64,000 nucleotides of DNA from JAHJQZ01 sp963676075 (GCA_963676075.2 CAXXNZ010000004.1:186001-250000); one strand, 5' to 3'. Counted from the stretch's first letter, positions 42,322 through 51,602 are shown. Notes: generated by a model from the sequence alone, not told the origin. Numbers and translations: made by a program.

Positions 42322-44127
42322 ATGGCAACATCGCTCGATCACATCCGCAATTTCTCGATCATCGCCCACATCGATCACGGCAAGTCGACGCTTGCCGACC
42401 GCCTGATCCAGATGACGGGCGGGCTCGATCTCCGGGAGATGAAGGAGCAGGTGCTCGATTCGATGGATATCGAGCGCGAGCGCGGCATCACCATCAAGGC
42501 CCAGACCGTCCGACTGAGCTACACGGCCAAGGACGGCGAGACCTACGAGCTCAACCTCATCGACACGCCCGGCCACGTTGACTTCGCCTACGAGGTCAAC
42601 CGGTCCCTGGCCGCCGTCGAGGGGTCCTTGCTTGTCGTTGACGCCTCCCAAGGCGTCGAGGCCCAGACGCTCGCCAATGTCTATCACGCCATCGACGTCG
42701 ATCATGAGATCGTCTCGGTGCTCAACAAGGTCGATCTGCCCGCAGCCGACGTCGAACGCGTCCGCCAGCAGATCGAGGACGTGATCGGGCTCGACGCCTC
42801 CGATGCGCTCGAAATTTCAGCCAAGAGCGGCCTCGGCATAGAAGCGGTGCTCGAAGCCATCGTCACCCGACTGCCGCCGCCAAAGGGCGACGAGAATGCG
42901 CCCTTGAAGGCGATGCTGGTCGACAGCTGGTACGACCCCTATCTCGGCGTCATCGTTCTGATCCGCGTCCGCGACGGCCGCATCAAGAAGGGCCAGAAGA
43001 TCCGCATGATGGCGACTGGCGCCACCTATGAACTCGACCGGGTCGGCGTGTTCACGCCCAAGCTCGTCGATATCGGCGAACTGGGTCCTGGCGAGATCGG
43101 CTTTTTCACCGCCTCCATCAAGGAAGTGGCCGACACCAATGTCGGCGACACCATCACCGATGTGAAGCGCCCCGCCGACAAGCCCTTGCCCGGCTTCCGC
43201 CCGGCGCAACCGGTGGTGTTCTGTGGCCTGTTCCCTGTCGATGCGGCCGATTTCGAAGACCTGCGCGCCGCGATGGGCAAGCTCCGTCTCAACGATTCGA
43301 GTTTCTCCTACGAAATGGAGACCTCGGCAGCACTCGGTTTCGGGTTCCGCTGCGGCTTCCTTGGCCTTTTGCATCTGGAAATTATCCAGGAGCGGCTGAC
43401 CCGCGAATTCAATCTCGACCTGATCGCAACCGCCCCCTCGGTGGTCTACGACGTCGAGTTGACGGACGGCTCGATCAAGGAATTGCACAACCCGGCCGAC
43501 ATGCCGGACGAGGTCAAGATCAGGGAAATCCGCGAACCCTGGATCAAGGCGACCATCCTGACGCCGGACGAATATCTCGGCGGCATCCTCAAACTCTGCC
43601 AGGACCGGCGCGGCATCCAGGTCAACCTGACCTATGCCGGCCCGCGTGCCATGCTCGACTATGAGCTGCCGCTCAACGAGGTCGTGTTCGATTTCTATGA
43701 CCGTTTGAAATCGGTCAGTAAGGGCTATGCCAGCTTCGATTACACCCTGCTCGACCATCGGCCCGGCGATCTGGTCAAACTGTCGATCCTGGTCAATGAA
43801 GAGCCGGTCGACGCATTGTCGATGCTGGTGCACCGGTCGGCGGCGGAAAGCCGTGGACGCGTGTTGTGCGAAAAGCTCAAGGAGCTGATCCCGCACCACC
43901 TGTTCAAGATCCCGATTCAGGCGGCGATCGGCGGCCGCGTCGTCGCCCGCGAGACGATTTCCGCCCTGAGAAAGGATGTGACCGCCAAATGCTATGGCGG
44001 CGACGTCACCCGCAAGCGCAAGCTCCTCGAAGCCCAGAAGAAGGGCAAGAAGAAGATGCGCCAGTTCGGCAAGGTCGAGATCCCGCAGGAAGCCTTCATC
44101 CAGGCACTCAAGATGGGTGATAACTGA
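42322..44127 (+). CDS. lepA: Elongation factor 4 (LepA)
   Basis: A 601-residue translational GTPase. G1 is AHIDHGKST, G3 DTPGHVDF, G4 NKVD, and SMDIERERGITIKAQ the switch region. EF-G-like domains II, III and V and the unique LepA C-terminal domain (KCYGGDVTRKRKLLEAQKKGKKKMR) are complete. It acts on the ribosome, promoting back-translocation or initiation. The ATG at 42322 (MATSLDHIRNFSI) is family-consistent; the frame upstream codes for an unconserved Arg-rich leader. A CCTTTCGCG...CGCGAAAGG hairpin lies just after the stop (44135-44158). Confidence 0.97.
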   Translation: MATSLDHIRNFSIIAHIDHGKSTLADRLIQMTGGLDLREMKEQVLDSMDIERERGITIKAQTVRLSYTAKDGETYELNLIDTPGHVDFAYEVNRSLAAVEGSLLVVDASQGVEAQTLANVYHAIDVDHEIVSVLNKVDLPAADVERVRQQIEDVIGLDASDALEISAKSGLGIEAVLEAIVTRLPPPKGDENAPLKAMLVDSWYDPYLGVIVLIRVRDGRIKKGQKIRMMATGATYELDRVGVFTPKLVDIGELGPGEIGFFTASIKEVADTNVGDTITDVKRPADKPLPGFRPAQPVVFCGLFPVDAADFEDLRAAMGKLRLNDSSFSYEMETSAALGFGFRCGFLGLLHLEIIQERLTREFNLDLIATAPSVVYDVELTDGSIKELHNPADMPDEVKIREIREPWIKATILTPDEYLGGILKLCQDRRGIQVNLTYAGPRAMLDYELPLNEVVFDFYDRLKSVSKGYASFDYTLLDHRPGDLVKLSILVNEEPVDALSMLVHRSAAESRGRVLCEKLKELIPHHLFKIPIQAAIGGRVVARETISALRKDVTAKCYGGDVTRKRKLLEAQKKGKKKMRQFGKVEIPQEAFIQALKMGDN

Positions 44128-44257
44128 GCTGCGGCCTTTCGCGACCAACCTCGCGAAAGGCAAAATTGGTCCAGTTGACCGATTTTAGCAGCGAAGCCCC
44201 TGAGAGCTGTGCTCGAAGGGTTGGTGCGTATGGCGCACCTCCTACCCCTTGCCAAAC

Positions 44258-44572
44258 GAAAAACGCCCCGCCGAAGCGGGGCGAAAGTGGCATGCGTGTG
44301 TCGAAGGTCAAGAACCGGAAAATCCGGTCCATCCGCCTGCCTCGGCCCGATGGGGGCGAAGCCGGAAACAGGCGAATTCTCATCTGAAGTGTGCGCGTCG
44401 GGGGACATGGAGGCACACCCAGAACAGTGAGGGCAATGATCGACGCAACCACTAAGCGTCATTGATGATCAGGACCCACCGGGCGCCGAAACGCCCGAAC
44501 CGATATCAACCGCGTGTTGGCTGTTCGGTTTCGTGATCCAAAGCCTACGGAAAAGGTTTTTCTTTAGGCTTT
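44258..44572 (-). ncRNA. Candidate structured RNA with intrinsic terminator
   Basis: The 554-base gap between lepA and the GntR gene contains no convincing protein gene. Read on the minus strand, it ends in a strong intrinsic terminator: CGCCCCGC-TTCG-GCGGGGCG (44264-44283) followed by TTTTTCGTT. Upstream are several stem-loops: AAAGCCTA/TAGGCTTT (44540-44572), GGGCGCCGAAACGCCC (44481-44496) and AATGA..GACGC/GCGTCATT (around 44434-44464). This could be a small RNA or the long 3' untranslated region of the gntR transcript. It does not show RNase P, 4.5S or tmRNA signatures that I can recognise. Confidence 0.4.
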
Positions 44573-44681
44573 GAATACTTACACCGATTTGAGCTTCATG
44601 CCGGCAATCACGGCAGGATGGCATTAACCGTTCCGGCCTGGCGCATGGCTCGCGAAGATGGCTTTGCGGGGGAGGTTCGTT

Positions 44682-45392
44682 TTAGTCGACGAACATCTCG
44701 CCGCGCGTGGCAGCGATCTTGGGGAGCGATTTGAGAATCTCGCACAGGTGCTCACGCATCTTCTGCTCGGCCATATCCGGGGCACCGGCGGCCACTGCCT
44801 CGACGATGGCTTCGTGCTGGGCGATCAGGGTTTCGATCGGTGTCGCCATCGGCAAGGACAGGTAGCGCACCCGGTCCATCTGCGCCTTGAGGTTCTCCAG
44901 GAGCTTCCAGGCCTGTTCGCAATCGACCGATCGGGCAAGCGTCTGGTGCAGCTCTTCATCGAGCCGGAAGAAAGTCTGGCGGTCGTCGGCAGCAATCAGG
45001 CGCTTCTGGCGGGCAATGATCTCGCGCATGGCGGCAATATCGGCGGCACTTGCCTCCACGCTTGCCTTGCGGACGATGGCGACCTCGATTGCCTCGCGGA
45101 TGAAACGGGCGTTCTCCACCTCGCGACGGGAAATGAGAACGACAAACGTACCCCGCTGCGGGCGGATTTCGACCAGCCCCACCTCGGCGAGCTTGATGAA
45201 GGCCTCACGCACTGGCTGGCGCGACACGCCGAGCTGCTTGGCGACTTCGGCTTCAGACAACAGGTTTCCCGGCCGAAGCTGCAGCTGCACGATTGCCAGC
45301 CGCAACGCCTCGAACACACGCATCCCGATCGTGCCATGCCGCATGCCCAGCGTATCGTCACTCAGGCTCGGCAAATGAAATTGCTCATTCAT
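44682..45392 (-). CDS. FCD-type GntR repressor, probable hexuronate regulator
   Basis: A 236-residue GntR-family regulator. N-terminal winged HTH: LSEAEVAKQLGVSRQPVREAFIKL and LVEIRPQRGTFV (residues about 45-85). C-terminal FCD ligand domain with metal-binding-type His (ELHQTLARS, AQHEAIVEAV, KMREHLCEI). It is divergent from the TRAP-uxuA-uxaC operon, so it is a probable UxuR/ExuR-like repressor released by a hexuronate or its product. Repeated CATACTA half-sites just upstream of its start may be its operator. Confidence 0.85.
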   Translation of the reverse strand: MNEQFHLPSLSDDTLGMRHGTIGMRVFEALRLAIVQLQLRPGNLLSEAEVAKQLGVSRQPVREAFIKLAEVGLVEIRPQRGTFVVLISRREVENARFIREAIEVAIVRKASVEASAADIAAMREIIARQKRLIAADDRQTFFRLDEELHQTLARSVDCEQAWKLLENLKAQMDRVRYLSLPMATPIETLIAQHEAIVEAVAAGAPDMAEQKMREHLCEILKSLPKIAATRGEMFVD

Positions 45393-45403
45393 ATTGACAC
45401 CAA

Positions 45404-45418
45404 CATACTACCATACTA
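45404..45418. promoter_or_regulatory. Candidate GntR operator (direct CATACTA repeats)
   Basis: CATACTA occurs twice with one base between (45404-45410, 45412-45418), 11 bases upstream of the regulator start codon and 56 bases before dctP. The position would allow autoregulation and control of the divergent TRAP operon. FCD-GntR sites are usually palindromes, so this is tentative. Confidence 0.45.
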
Positions 45419-45473
45419 GCTTCTGCGCAATGCAGGTGGAGCCCCGTCTACCTGCATTTCAGGAGGAATAAAC

Positions 45474-46454
45474 ATGAAATTTCAGTCCTTGACCACTTTG
45501 CTCGCCGCCAGCGCCGTGTCGCTGGTCATGGCAGGCCCGTCCCTTGCAGCGGACTATACGCTGAACATCAACACGGCGCTGGCCGTGACCGATCCGCTCT
45601 ACAAGGGCCTTGAAGCCTTGCAGGCCAATGTCGCGGATGCCTCGGACGGCCGTCTTGAAGTCAAGCTGTTCCCGAATTCTCAGCTCGGACCGGATGAAGA
45701 CGTCCTCGAGCAGGCCCGCGCCGGTGCCCCGGTGGCCGTGGTCGTCGATGGCGGCCGTCTCGCCGTTTTCGTCAACGAGTTCGGCGTACTCGGCGCCCCC
45801 TACCTCGCCTCCGGCTATGACGGCATTCGCAAGGTCGTTACCTCCGACCTGTTCGAAAGCTGGGTCGGCAAGCTTCACGACGAAGCCAGCCTGCAGATTT
45901 TGAGCTTCAACTGGTGGCAGGGCGAACGCGAGCTGTTCACCAAGAAGCCGGTCGCTACACCCGAAGATCTCGCCGGCGTCCGCATGCGCACCCCGGGCGC
46001 TCCGGTCTGGCTCGAAACCGTCGCGGCCATGGGCGCCACCCCGACGCCGATGCCCTATTCGGAAGTCTATCCAGCCCTTCAGCAGAACGTGCTCGACGCC
46101 GCTGAAGTTCAGTTCCCGGCGGCCTATGGCTCCAAGCTCTACGAAGTCACCAAGTACATCACCAAGACCGGCCATATCAGCCTGATCACCGGCCTTGTGA
46201 CCTCGGGCCCCTGGTTCGACAGCCTGCCGGATGATCTCAGGACCATCCTGCGCGACGAAGCTCTGAAGGCCGGCGACATCGCCTCGCACGGCACCGAGGA
46301 TTCGCTCGGCAAGCTCGAAGCCGATTTCAAGGCTCAGGGCATGGAAGTCTCGACGCCCGATCTCGAGGTGTTCCGCAAGGCCACCGCCGGCGTCTATGAC
46401 AAGCTCGGCTACGGCGAACTGCGCGACCAGCTTCAGGCCATCGCCACGAAGTAG
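45474..46454 (+). CDS. dctP: TRAP transporter solute-binding protein
   Basis: A 326-residue periplasmic binding protein with a signal peptide (MKFQSLTTLLAASAVSLVMAG..., cleavage near SLAA). DctP hallmarks: FPNSQLGPDEDVLEQ, GVRMRTPGAP with the substrate-gripping Arg, and PMPYSEVYPALQQNVLDAAE. Gene order (uxuA and uxaC downstream, GntR divergent) points to glucuronate or galacturonate as ligand. AGGAGG precedes ATG. It is the first gene of the operon. Confidence 0.92.
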   Translation: MKFQSLTTLLAASAVSLVMAGPSLAADYTLNINTALAVTDPLYKGLEALQANVADASDGRLEVKLFPNSQLGPDEDVLEQARAGAPVAVVVDGGRLAVFVNEFGVLGAPYLASGYDGIRKVVTSDLFESWVGKLHDEASLQILSFNWWQGERELFTKKPVATPEDLAGVRMRTPGAPVWLETVAAMGATPTPMPYSEVYPALQQNVLDAAEVQFPAAYGSKLYEVTKYITKTGHISLITGLVTSGPWFDSLPDDLRTILRDEALKAGDIASHGTEDSLGKLEADFKAQGMEVSTPDLEVFRKATAGVYDKLGYGELRDQLQAIATK

Positions 46455-46485
46455 GCCTTTCAAGCCGTTTCACGCCAGACTTGGG

Positions 46486-46501
46486 CGCCCCTGAGGGGGC
46501 G
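46486..46501 (+). other. Stem-loop between dctP and dctQ
   Basis: CGCCCC-TGAG-GGGGCG hairpin in the 76-base gap between the binding-protein gene and the small permease gene. Such hairpins commonly protect the dctP message, allowing it to accumulate above the membrane subunits. Confidence 0.55.
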
Positions 46502-46530
46502 TCCATTCCCCCATCATGCGGAGCGATCCC

Positions 46531-47049
46531 ATGCTGCGCCTTCTTGCAAAAATCGAATTCGCCATCGCCGCGGTGCTGCTTGCCGCCATCGTCCTGCTGG
46601 TCTTCATCTCCGCCATCATGAGAACGCTCGATCATCCGGTCATCTGGTCGATCGACATGTCCCAGCTGCTGTTCATCTGGCTCTGCTTTTTCGGCGCCGT
46701 ACGGGCGCTGCGCGAAAAGGCGCATATCGGCATCGACATCCTTGTCCGCCTTTTGCCGCACAAGCCGCGCTTCTGGCTGGAAATGACGGCTTCGGTGGTC
46801 ATTCTGATCTTTCTCGGAATGCTGACCAACGAGGGCACCCGCCTTGCGCTTTCCAATACTCAGCGCCAGTTCGGCGACAGTGGCTTGTCCTATTTCTGGG
46901 TGACCATCGCCGTACCAGTCGGCTGCGTCATGCTGGGCTTCGCGCTCATCTACAACATGGTCCAGGCTTATCGGAACCGCGGCAAGGACGGCATGCTCGT
47001 CTATTCGCGATCTGAATCCGAAGCAGCCGCGATGACCGAGGAAAACTGA
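46531..47049 (+). CDS. dctQ: TRAP transporter small permease
   Basis: A 172-residue inner-membrane protein with four helices (about residues 8-30, 45-65, 83-103, 123-145), the DctQ layout; LLFIWLCFFGAVRALREKAHIGID is the typical central part. It forms the TRAP membrane complex with DctM. I prefer ATG 46531, which has GGAG seven bases upstream, over 46516. dctM starts two bases after its stop. Confidence 0.9.
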   Translation: MLRLLAKIEFAIAAVLLAAIVLLVFISAIMRTLDHPVIWSIDMSQLLFIWLCFFGAVRALREKAHIGIDILVRLLPHKPRFWLEMTASVVILIFLGMLTNEGTRLALSNTQRQFGDSGLSYFWVTIAVPVGCVMLGFALIYNMVQAYRNRGKDGMLVYSRSESEAAAMTEEN

Positions 47050-47051
47050 TC

Positions 47052-48335
47052 ATGGGCCTTATCACCGTCGTCTTTTTTGGACTCATGATCCTCGGGCTAC
47101 CCGTAGCCTTTGCCATCGGCATGTCGGGCTTTTTGTTCTTCATGACCGATCCGATCATGCCGATCTCGATCGGCGTGCAGAAGATCGCCACCATGAGCCA
47201 GAGCTTTCCGCTCCTGGCCGTTCCCTTTTTCGTCCTCGCCGGCCACCTGATGAACGAGAGCGGCATCACGGAACGCCTGTTCAAGTTCGCCAATGTCGCG
47301 GTCGGCTGGATGTCCGGCGGCCTGGCGCAGGTCGCCATCGTCCTTGCCACGCTGATGGGTGGCGTCTCCGGTTCCGCGGTCGCCGACAGCGCCATGGAAG
47401 CGCGCATCCTCGGGCCGTCGATGATCGCCAAGGGCTATGGCAAAGGCTATTCGGCCGCTGTCATCGCCGTCGGATCGCTGATCACCGCGACCATTCCGCC
47501 CTCGATCGGGCTGATCCTTTACGGCTATGTCGGCGAGGTTTCGATCGGTCGGCTGTTCCTTGCCGGCATCATTCCCGGCATGCTGATGATGGCCGGACTG
47601 ATGACCACCTCCTACCTCATCGCCCGCAAGCGCGGCTATGTCGTCGCCAATACCGAAAAGCCGACCTTCAAGGCGCTCGGCGTGGCATTCTGGAACGCCA
47701 AATGGGCGATCTTCTTCCCGATCGCCTTGGTCATCACCATCCGCGGCGGCATCTTCACGCCATCCGAAGTCGGCGCCTTCGCCGTCGTCTACGCCGTGGC
47801 GACCGGCTTTTTTGCCCACAAGGAACTGGATTTCACCAAGCTGAAGCGCGCCTTCGGCCACGCCATTGCCGATATCGGCATGATCATGCTGATCATCCTG
47901 ATGTCCGGCATGGTCGGATTCGCCATCATCTTCATGCAGGTGCCGCAATCGATATCGCACTGGATGCTGGCGAGCATTACCGAACCGCACCTGATCGTGC
48001 TGGCAATCCTGGTTTTCCTGCTCATTGCCGGGTTCTTCGTGGAGGCCACCGTGCTGGTGCTGCTCCTGACCCCGATCTTCGTGCCGGTCATCACCCAGAT
48101 CGGCATCGATCCGGTGCATTTCGGCATCCTGATGATGTCGATCGTTACGCTCGGCGGCATGACGCCACCCGTGGGTGTGGCAATGTTTGCCGTGTGCTCG
48201 ATCATGAACGTCAAGGTAGAAGAATATACCCTGGAGGCGTTGCCCCTGCTTGGCACCGTTCTCCTATTGATCGTGATCTTGTTGTTTACTCCCGACCTGG
48301 TGCTGTTCCTGCCAAGGCTCGCATTCGGTAGTTAG
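47052..48335 (+). CDS. dctM: TRAP transporter large permease
   Basis: A 427-residue membrane protein with about 12 helices, the ion-coupled transport subunit. DctM motifs: GLPVAFAIGMSGF near the start, LATLMGGVSGSAVADSAMEARILGPSM, ATIPPSIGLILYGYVG, and VTLGGMTPPVGVAMF near the C-terminus. It works with DctP and DctQ to import a hexuronate using a sodium or proton gradient. The TAG stop is the left edge of a repeat copy. Confidence 0.95.
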   Translation: MGLITVVFFGLMILGLPVAFAIGMSGFLFFMTDPIMPISIGVQKIATMSQSFPLLAVPFFVLAGHLMNESGITERLFKFANVAVGWMSGGLAQVAIVLATLMGGVSGSAVADSAMEARILGPSMIAKGYGKGYSAAVIAVGSLITATIPPSIGLILYGYVGEVSIGRLFLAGIIPGMLMMAGLMTTSYLIARKRGYVVANTEKPTFKALGVAFWNAKWAIFFPIALVITIRGGIFTPSEVGAFAVVYAVATGFFAHKELDFTKLKRAFGHAIADIGMIMLIILMSGMVGFAIIFMQVPQSISHWMLASITEPHLIVLAILVFLLIAGFFVEATVLVLLLTPIFVPVITQIGIDPVHFGILMMSIVTLGGMTPPVGVAMFAVCSIMNVKVEEYTLEALPLLGTVLLLIVILLFTPDLVLFLPRLAFGS

Positions 48336-48398
48336 AGCATGTTCAGGAAAAGTGGCGACCACTTTTCCTGAACACGCGACCACCCAAGGACCGAGCAG
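48332..48398. repeat. TTAG-starting type-1 intergenic repeat
   Basis: TTAGAGCATGTTCAGGAAAAG, core AAAAGTGGCGACCACTTTT, then CCTGAACACGCGACCACCCAAGGA. Its TAG is the dctM stop codon. The element stands within the operon before uxuA, so it could create a weak processing or attenuation point. Confidence 0.8.
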
Positions 48399-48435
48399 AG
48401 ACAGTTCGCCAAGAGGCGTTTTCGAAGAGGCTGAT

Positions 48436-49659
48436 ATGAGACAGACATGGCGCTGGTTTGGTCCAAAGGACCTGGCAAGCATCGACGATATGGTCCAGGC
48501 AGGCGTGGAGGGCGTTGTCACGGCGCTGCATCACGTCACCACCGGCGCGGTCTGGACGCCGGAGGAAATTGCCAGGCGCCAGCAGGACGTGAGTGTCCTC
48601 AAGGATGGTTCGCCCTCGGGCCTCAAGTGGGAGGTCGTCGAAAGCCTGCCGGTCTCGGAAGACATCAAGAAGCAGAAAGGCGACTGGCGCAGCCATATCG
48701 AGAACTACAAGCAAAGCCTCGATAACCTCGCCGCCGCCGGCATTGAAACCGTATGCTACAATTTCATGCCGGTCCTCGACTGGACGCGCACTGAACTGAA
48801 GCACCGCCTGCCCAACGGCGCCACCTGCATGCGCTTCGACTATATCGACTTCGCCGCCTTCGACATCTTCATTCTCGAACGTGCCGGCGCCAGGGACGAC
48901 TTCCCCGCCGAGATCGTTGCTGCCGCCGAAAAGCGCTTCGCCGAGATGTCGGAAGACGAAAGGGCGACAATCGCCCGCAACGTCACCTTCGGTCTGCCGG
49001 GCTCGACGGAGACGCTGACGCTCGACGGCGTTCGCGCCCACCTTGCCGAGTACGACAACATCAGCGCCGACCAGCTGCGTGACCATTTCATCGCCTTCCT
49101 CGAGGAAGTGGCCCCGCACGCCGAGAACAACGGCCAGCGTCTGTGCTGCCATCCGGACGATCCGCCATTCGGCCTGCTCGGCCTGCCGCGCGTCATGTCG
49201 ACCGAAGCCGACTACACGACGATGATGAAGGCGGTCGATCTCAACGCCAACGGCATCACCTTGTGCTCGGGTTCGCTCGGCTCGCGGCCGGACAACGATT
49301 TGCCCGGCATGATGGCCCGGCTCGGCGATCGCGTGCACTTCGTTCATTTGCGCAACGTCAAGCGCGAGGGCGACGCCATCAAGGGCTCGTTCTACGAAGC
49401 GGCCCATCTCGAGGGTGACACCGACATGGTCTCGCTGGTTGCCGAGGTGCTGCGCGAGGAGCATCGTCGCAAGGCCGAAGGCCGCAAGGATCATCAGATC
49501 CCGATGCGTCCCGATCATGGCCAGGACCTTCTCGACGACCTCAAGCGCCAGGCACAGCCCGGCTACCCGACCATCGGACGTCTGAGGGGACTGGCGGAGT
49601 TACGCGGCGTCATGCGGGCTTTCGAACACCCCTCTCTCGGGCTAGAGTCGAAAAACTGA
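48436..49659 (+). CDS. uxuA: Mannonate dehydratase
   Basis: A 407-residue UxuA, dehydrating D-mannonate to 2-keto-3-deoxy-D-gluconate in hexuronate catabolism. The N-terminal MRQTWRWFGPKD and metal-binding elements (CCHPDDPPFGLLGLPRVMS; VHFVHLRNVKRE; MRPDHGQDLLDD) are intact. The start at 48436 fits family N-termini; an upstream in-frame extension to 48352 reads through the repeat. It is downstream of the TRAP genes and upstream of uxaC. No uxuB (fructuronate reductase) is seen in the window. Confidence 0.95.
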   Translation: MRQTWRWFGPKDLASIDDMVQAGVEGVVTALHHVTTGAVWTPEEIARRQQDVSVLKDGSPSGLKWEVVESLPVSEDIKKQKGDWRSHIENYKQSLDNLAAAGIETVCYNFMPVLDWTRTELKHRLPNGATCMRFDYIDFAAFDIFILERAGARDDFPAEIVAAAEKRFAEMSEDERATIARNVTFGLPGSTETLTLDGVRAHLAEYDNISADQLRDHFIAFLEEVAPHAENNGQRLCCHPDDPPFGLLGLPRVMSTEADYTTMMKAVDLNANGITLCSGSLGSRPDNDLPGMMARLGDRVHFVHLRNVKREGDAIKGSFYEAAHLEGDTDMVSLVAEVLREEHRRKAEGRKDHQIPMRPDHGQDLLDDLKRQAQPGYPTIGRLRGLAELRGVMRAFEHPSLGLESKN

Positions 49660-49660
49660 C

Positions 49661-49826
49661 TCTGGAGCATGTTCAGGAGTTTAGGTCATGTGTTTTGATT
49701 TCATCAAACCATGACATGACCTGGAGCGGTTCCAGCAAAGGCAGAAACCGGTTTTGCGGCTCGGAAACGCGACAAAACAATAAGTTGGCTCATTTCGGTG
49801 TTTCCGTGAAACAGTGAAATGAGCCT
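49661..49826. repeat. Compound repeat between uxuA and uxaC
   Basis: Three parts: a partial type-1 start (GAGCATGTTCAGGAG), a 40-base palindrome AGGTCATGT...ACATGACCT with a TTTCAT centre (49684-49723), and a type-2 copy (GAGCGGTTCCAGC... to GAAACAGTGAAATGAGCC). The outer CTAG pair is degenerated here, and neither adjoining gene takes its stop codon from it. Confidence 0.75.
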
Positions 49827-49851
49827 GACGCCCAGACACGGGAGCAGACCC

Positions 49852-51258
49852 ATGCATCTTCACCCCGACCGCCTCCTTCCGGCGGGCGACCCGGAATTGT
49901 CCATCGCGCGGGCTCTCTACAAAGAGATCGCTGGCCTGCCGATCATCAGCCCGCACGGCCATGTCGTACCGCAATGGCTGGCCGACAACACGCCGTTCTC
50001 CGACCCGGCGAGCCTGTTCCTGACCCCGGACCACTACGTCCTCAGGATGATGCGCTCCCAAGGGTTGAGCTATGACGATCTCGGCGTGCCGCGCAAGGAT
50101 GGCAAGCCGGTCGCCGGAGGCCGCGAGGCATGGCGCCTGTTCGCCAAAAGCTATTACCTGTTCGCGGCGACGCCCTCCAAGACCTGGGTCGACCATTCGC
50201 TGAGCTTCATGTTCGGCATCAACACCCCGCTCGGCCCGGACACCGCCGATGAGATCTACGACACCATCGATGCGGCGCTGAAGACGCCCGAGCTTTTGCC
50301 GCTGGCCATCCTCGACAAGGCCAATGTCGAGGTTCTGGGAACCACAGAGTTTGCCCTCGACCAGCTGCCGCATCACCAGAAACTCAAGGAAAAGGGCCTG
50401 ATCGGGCGCATCCGCACCACCTATCGGCCCGATGACGTCACCGATCCCGATAAGCCCGGCTTTGCCGAACGTCTGGCCACGCTCGGCGAGCTGACCGGCG
50501 AGAACACCGCGACCTGGGCCGGTCTGATCAATGCCCACCGCGCCCGCCGCGCCTATTTTCGCGAGTTTGGCGGTGCTGTCGCCACCGATCACGGCGTGCC
50601 GACCGGGCTGACCGCCGATCTGTCGGACACAGAAAAGCAGAAGCTCCTCGACAAGGTGCTGTCGGGAACGTTCGACCCGATTCACGCCGAACTGTTCCGG
50701 GCCCAGATGCTGACCGAAATGGCTGGTTTGTCGGTTGAAGATGGCATGGTCATGCAGATCCATGCTGGCTCCAAACGCAACACCGACCCGCTGCTGTTCG
50801 CCGAACGCGGCCCCGACCTCGGCGCCGACATCCCTTCGGCGGGCGATTTCGTCCATGGGCTGCAGCCTTTGCTCGGCCGCTACGGCAACGAACCCAATCT
50901 CCGCGTCATCCTGTTCACGCTCGACGAGGATCTGTATGCCCGTGAGATGGCACCGATGGCCGGTTATTGGCCCTCGCTGAGGATCGGCCCGCCCTGGTGG
51001 TTCCACGACAGCCCCGAGGGCATTCGCCGCTATCTCAATCAGGTCTACGAAAGCGCCGGCTTCTACAATCTCGCCGGCTTCAACGACGACACCCGCGCCC
51101 TGCTGTCGATTCCTGCCCGGCACGATGTCTGGCGCCGCGAGGTTTCACGGTTCCTTGCCGGTCTGGTTGCCGAGCGCCGGCTCGACGAGACGGCTGCGGC
51201 CGATATCGCCAAGCACCTGGCCTACCAGGCTGCCAAGAACGCTTACAAGCTGGACTAA
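49852..51258 (+). CDS. uxaC: Glucuronate isomerase (uronate isomerase)
   Basis: A 468-residue UxaC converting D-glucuronate to fructuronate (or galacturonate to tagaturonate), the first step of the pathway that ends with UxuA. Recognisable parts: PIISPHGHVVPQWLADNTPF (metal-binding HxH), DHSLSFMFGI, MVMQIHAGSKRN and KIGPPWWFHDSPEG-like RIGPPWWFHDSPEG. Start at 49852 (MHLHPDR) is preferred; the longer frame runs into the repeat. It ends the hexuronate operon; a GGCC-CCCC/GGGG-GGCC hairpin follows at 51289-51321. Confidence 0.95.
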   Translation: MHLHPDRLLPAGDPELSIARALYKEIAGLPIISPHGHVVPQWLADNTPFSDPASLFLTPDHYVLRMMRSQGLSYDDLGVPRKDGKPVAGGREAWRLFAKSYYLFAATPSKTWVDHSLSFMFGINTPLGPDTADEIYDTIDAALKTPELLPLAILDKANVEVLGTTEFALDQLPHHQKLKEKGLIGRIRTTYRPDDVTDPDKPGFAERLATLGELTGENTATWAGLINAHRARRAYFREFGGAVATDHGVPTGLTADLSDTEKQKLLDKVLSGTFDPIHAELFRAQMLTEMAGLSVEDGMVMQIHAGSKRNTDPLLFAERGPDLGADIPSAGDFVHGLQPLLGRYGNEPNLRVILFTLDEDLYAREMAPMAGYWPSLRIGPPWWFHDSPEGIRRYLNQVYESAGFYNLAGFNDDTRALLSIPARHDVWRREVSRFLAGLVAERRLDETAAADIAKHLAYQAAKNAYKLD

Positions 51259-51602
51259 GACAGCAGACACGCAACCGGTGATGCAAGATGGCCGCCCCAT
51301 GTCAACGCAAGGGGTGGCCATTCATCTATTGGTAATCATATTGCAAAGTCTTCCTCTGCGCGCCCGCCACGCGACGGCCGGATCTCTATCATCAACCCAG
51401 GATTCACGCGCGTGTGCGACAGTTCGTTCCAGTCCTCGGATTGGCACTTGCCGCTGAACGTCCTGAAACCCACCTAGGGAGAGTTGTGACCCAATTCACG
51501 CTCACCTGACTCCGGCATGGGCGGCGCATGTTCTTGCACCAAGACGCCATATTCCGGAGGAACCGATGGACGCATGGTTCATTTCTTGTCCAACTCGTTC
51601 GC
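51259..51602. other. Intergenic region between uxaC and the first OMP gene
   Basis: The 344 bases hold the hairpin after uxaC (TGGCCGCCCC...GGGGTGGCCA) and, from about 51480 on, the leader of the OMP gene with a CRP-like site. I see no gene in it. Confidence 0.5.
51485..51500 (+). promoter_or_regulatory. CRP-like site upstream of the first OMP gene
   Basis: TGTGA-CCCAAT-TCACG, a TGTGA-N6-TCACA-type palindrome with one mismatch, about 100 bases before the start codon. A matching site lies at the same distance upstream of the paralog at 52704. A TTGCA...CATATT stretch follows in both leaders. Confidence 0.55.

Noticed and set aside
42817..44163. 448-codon minus-strand open frame over lepA
   Set aside because: Antisense shadow; no motif, and LepA is complete on the plus strand.
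51445..51465. TGGCACTTGCC near the OMP leader resembling sigma-54 -24/-12 elements
   Set aside because: The spacing between the GG and GC dinucleotides is wrong for sigma-54.
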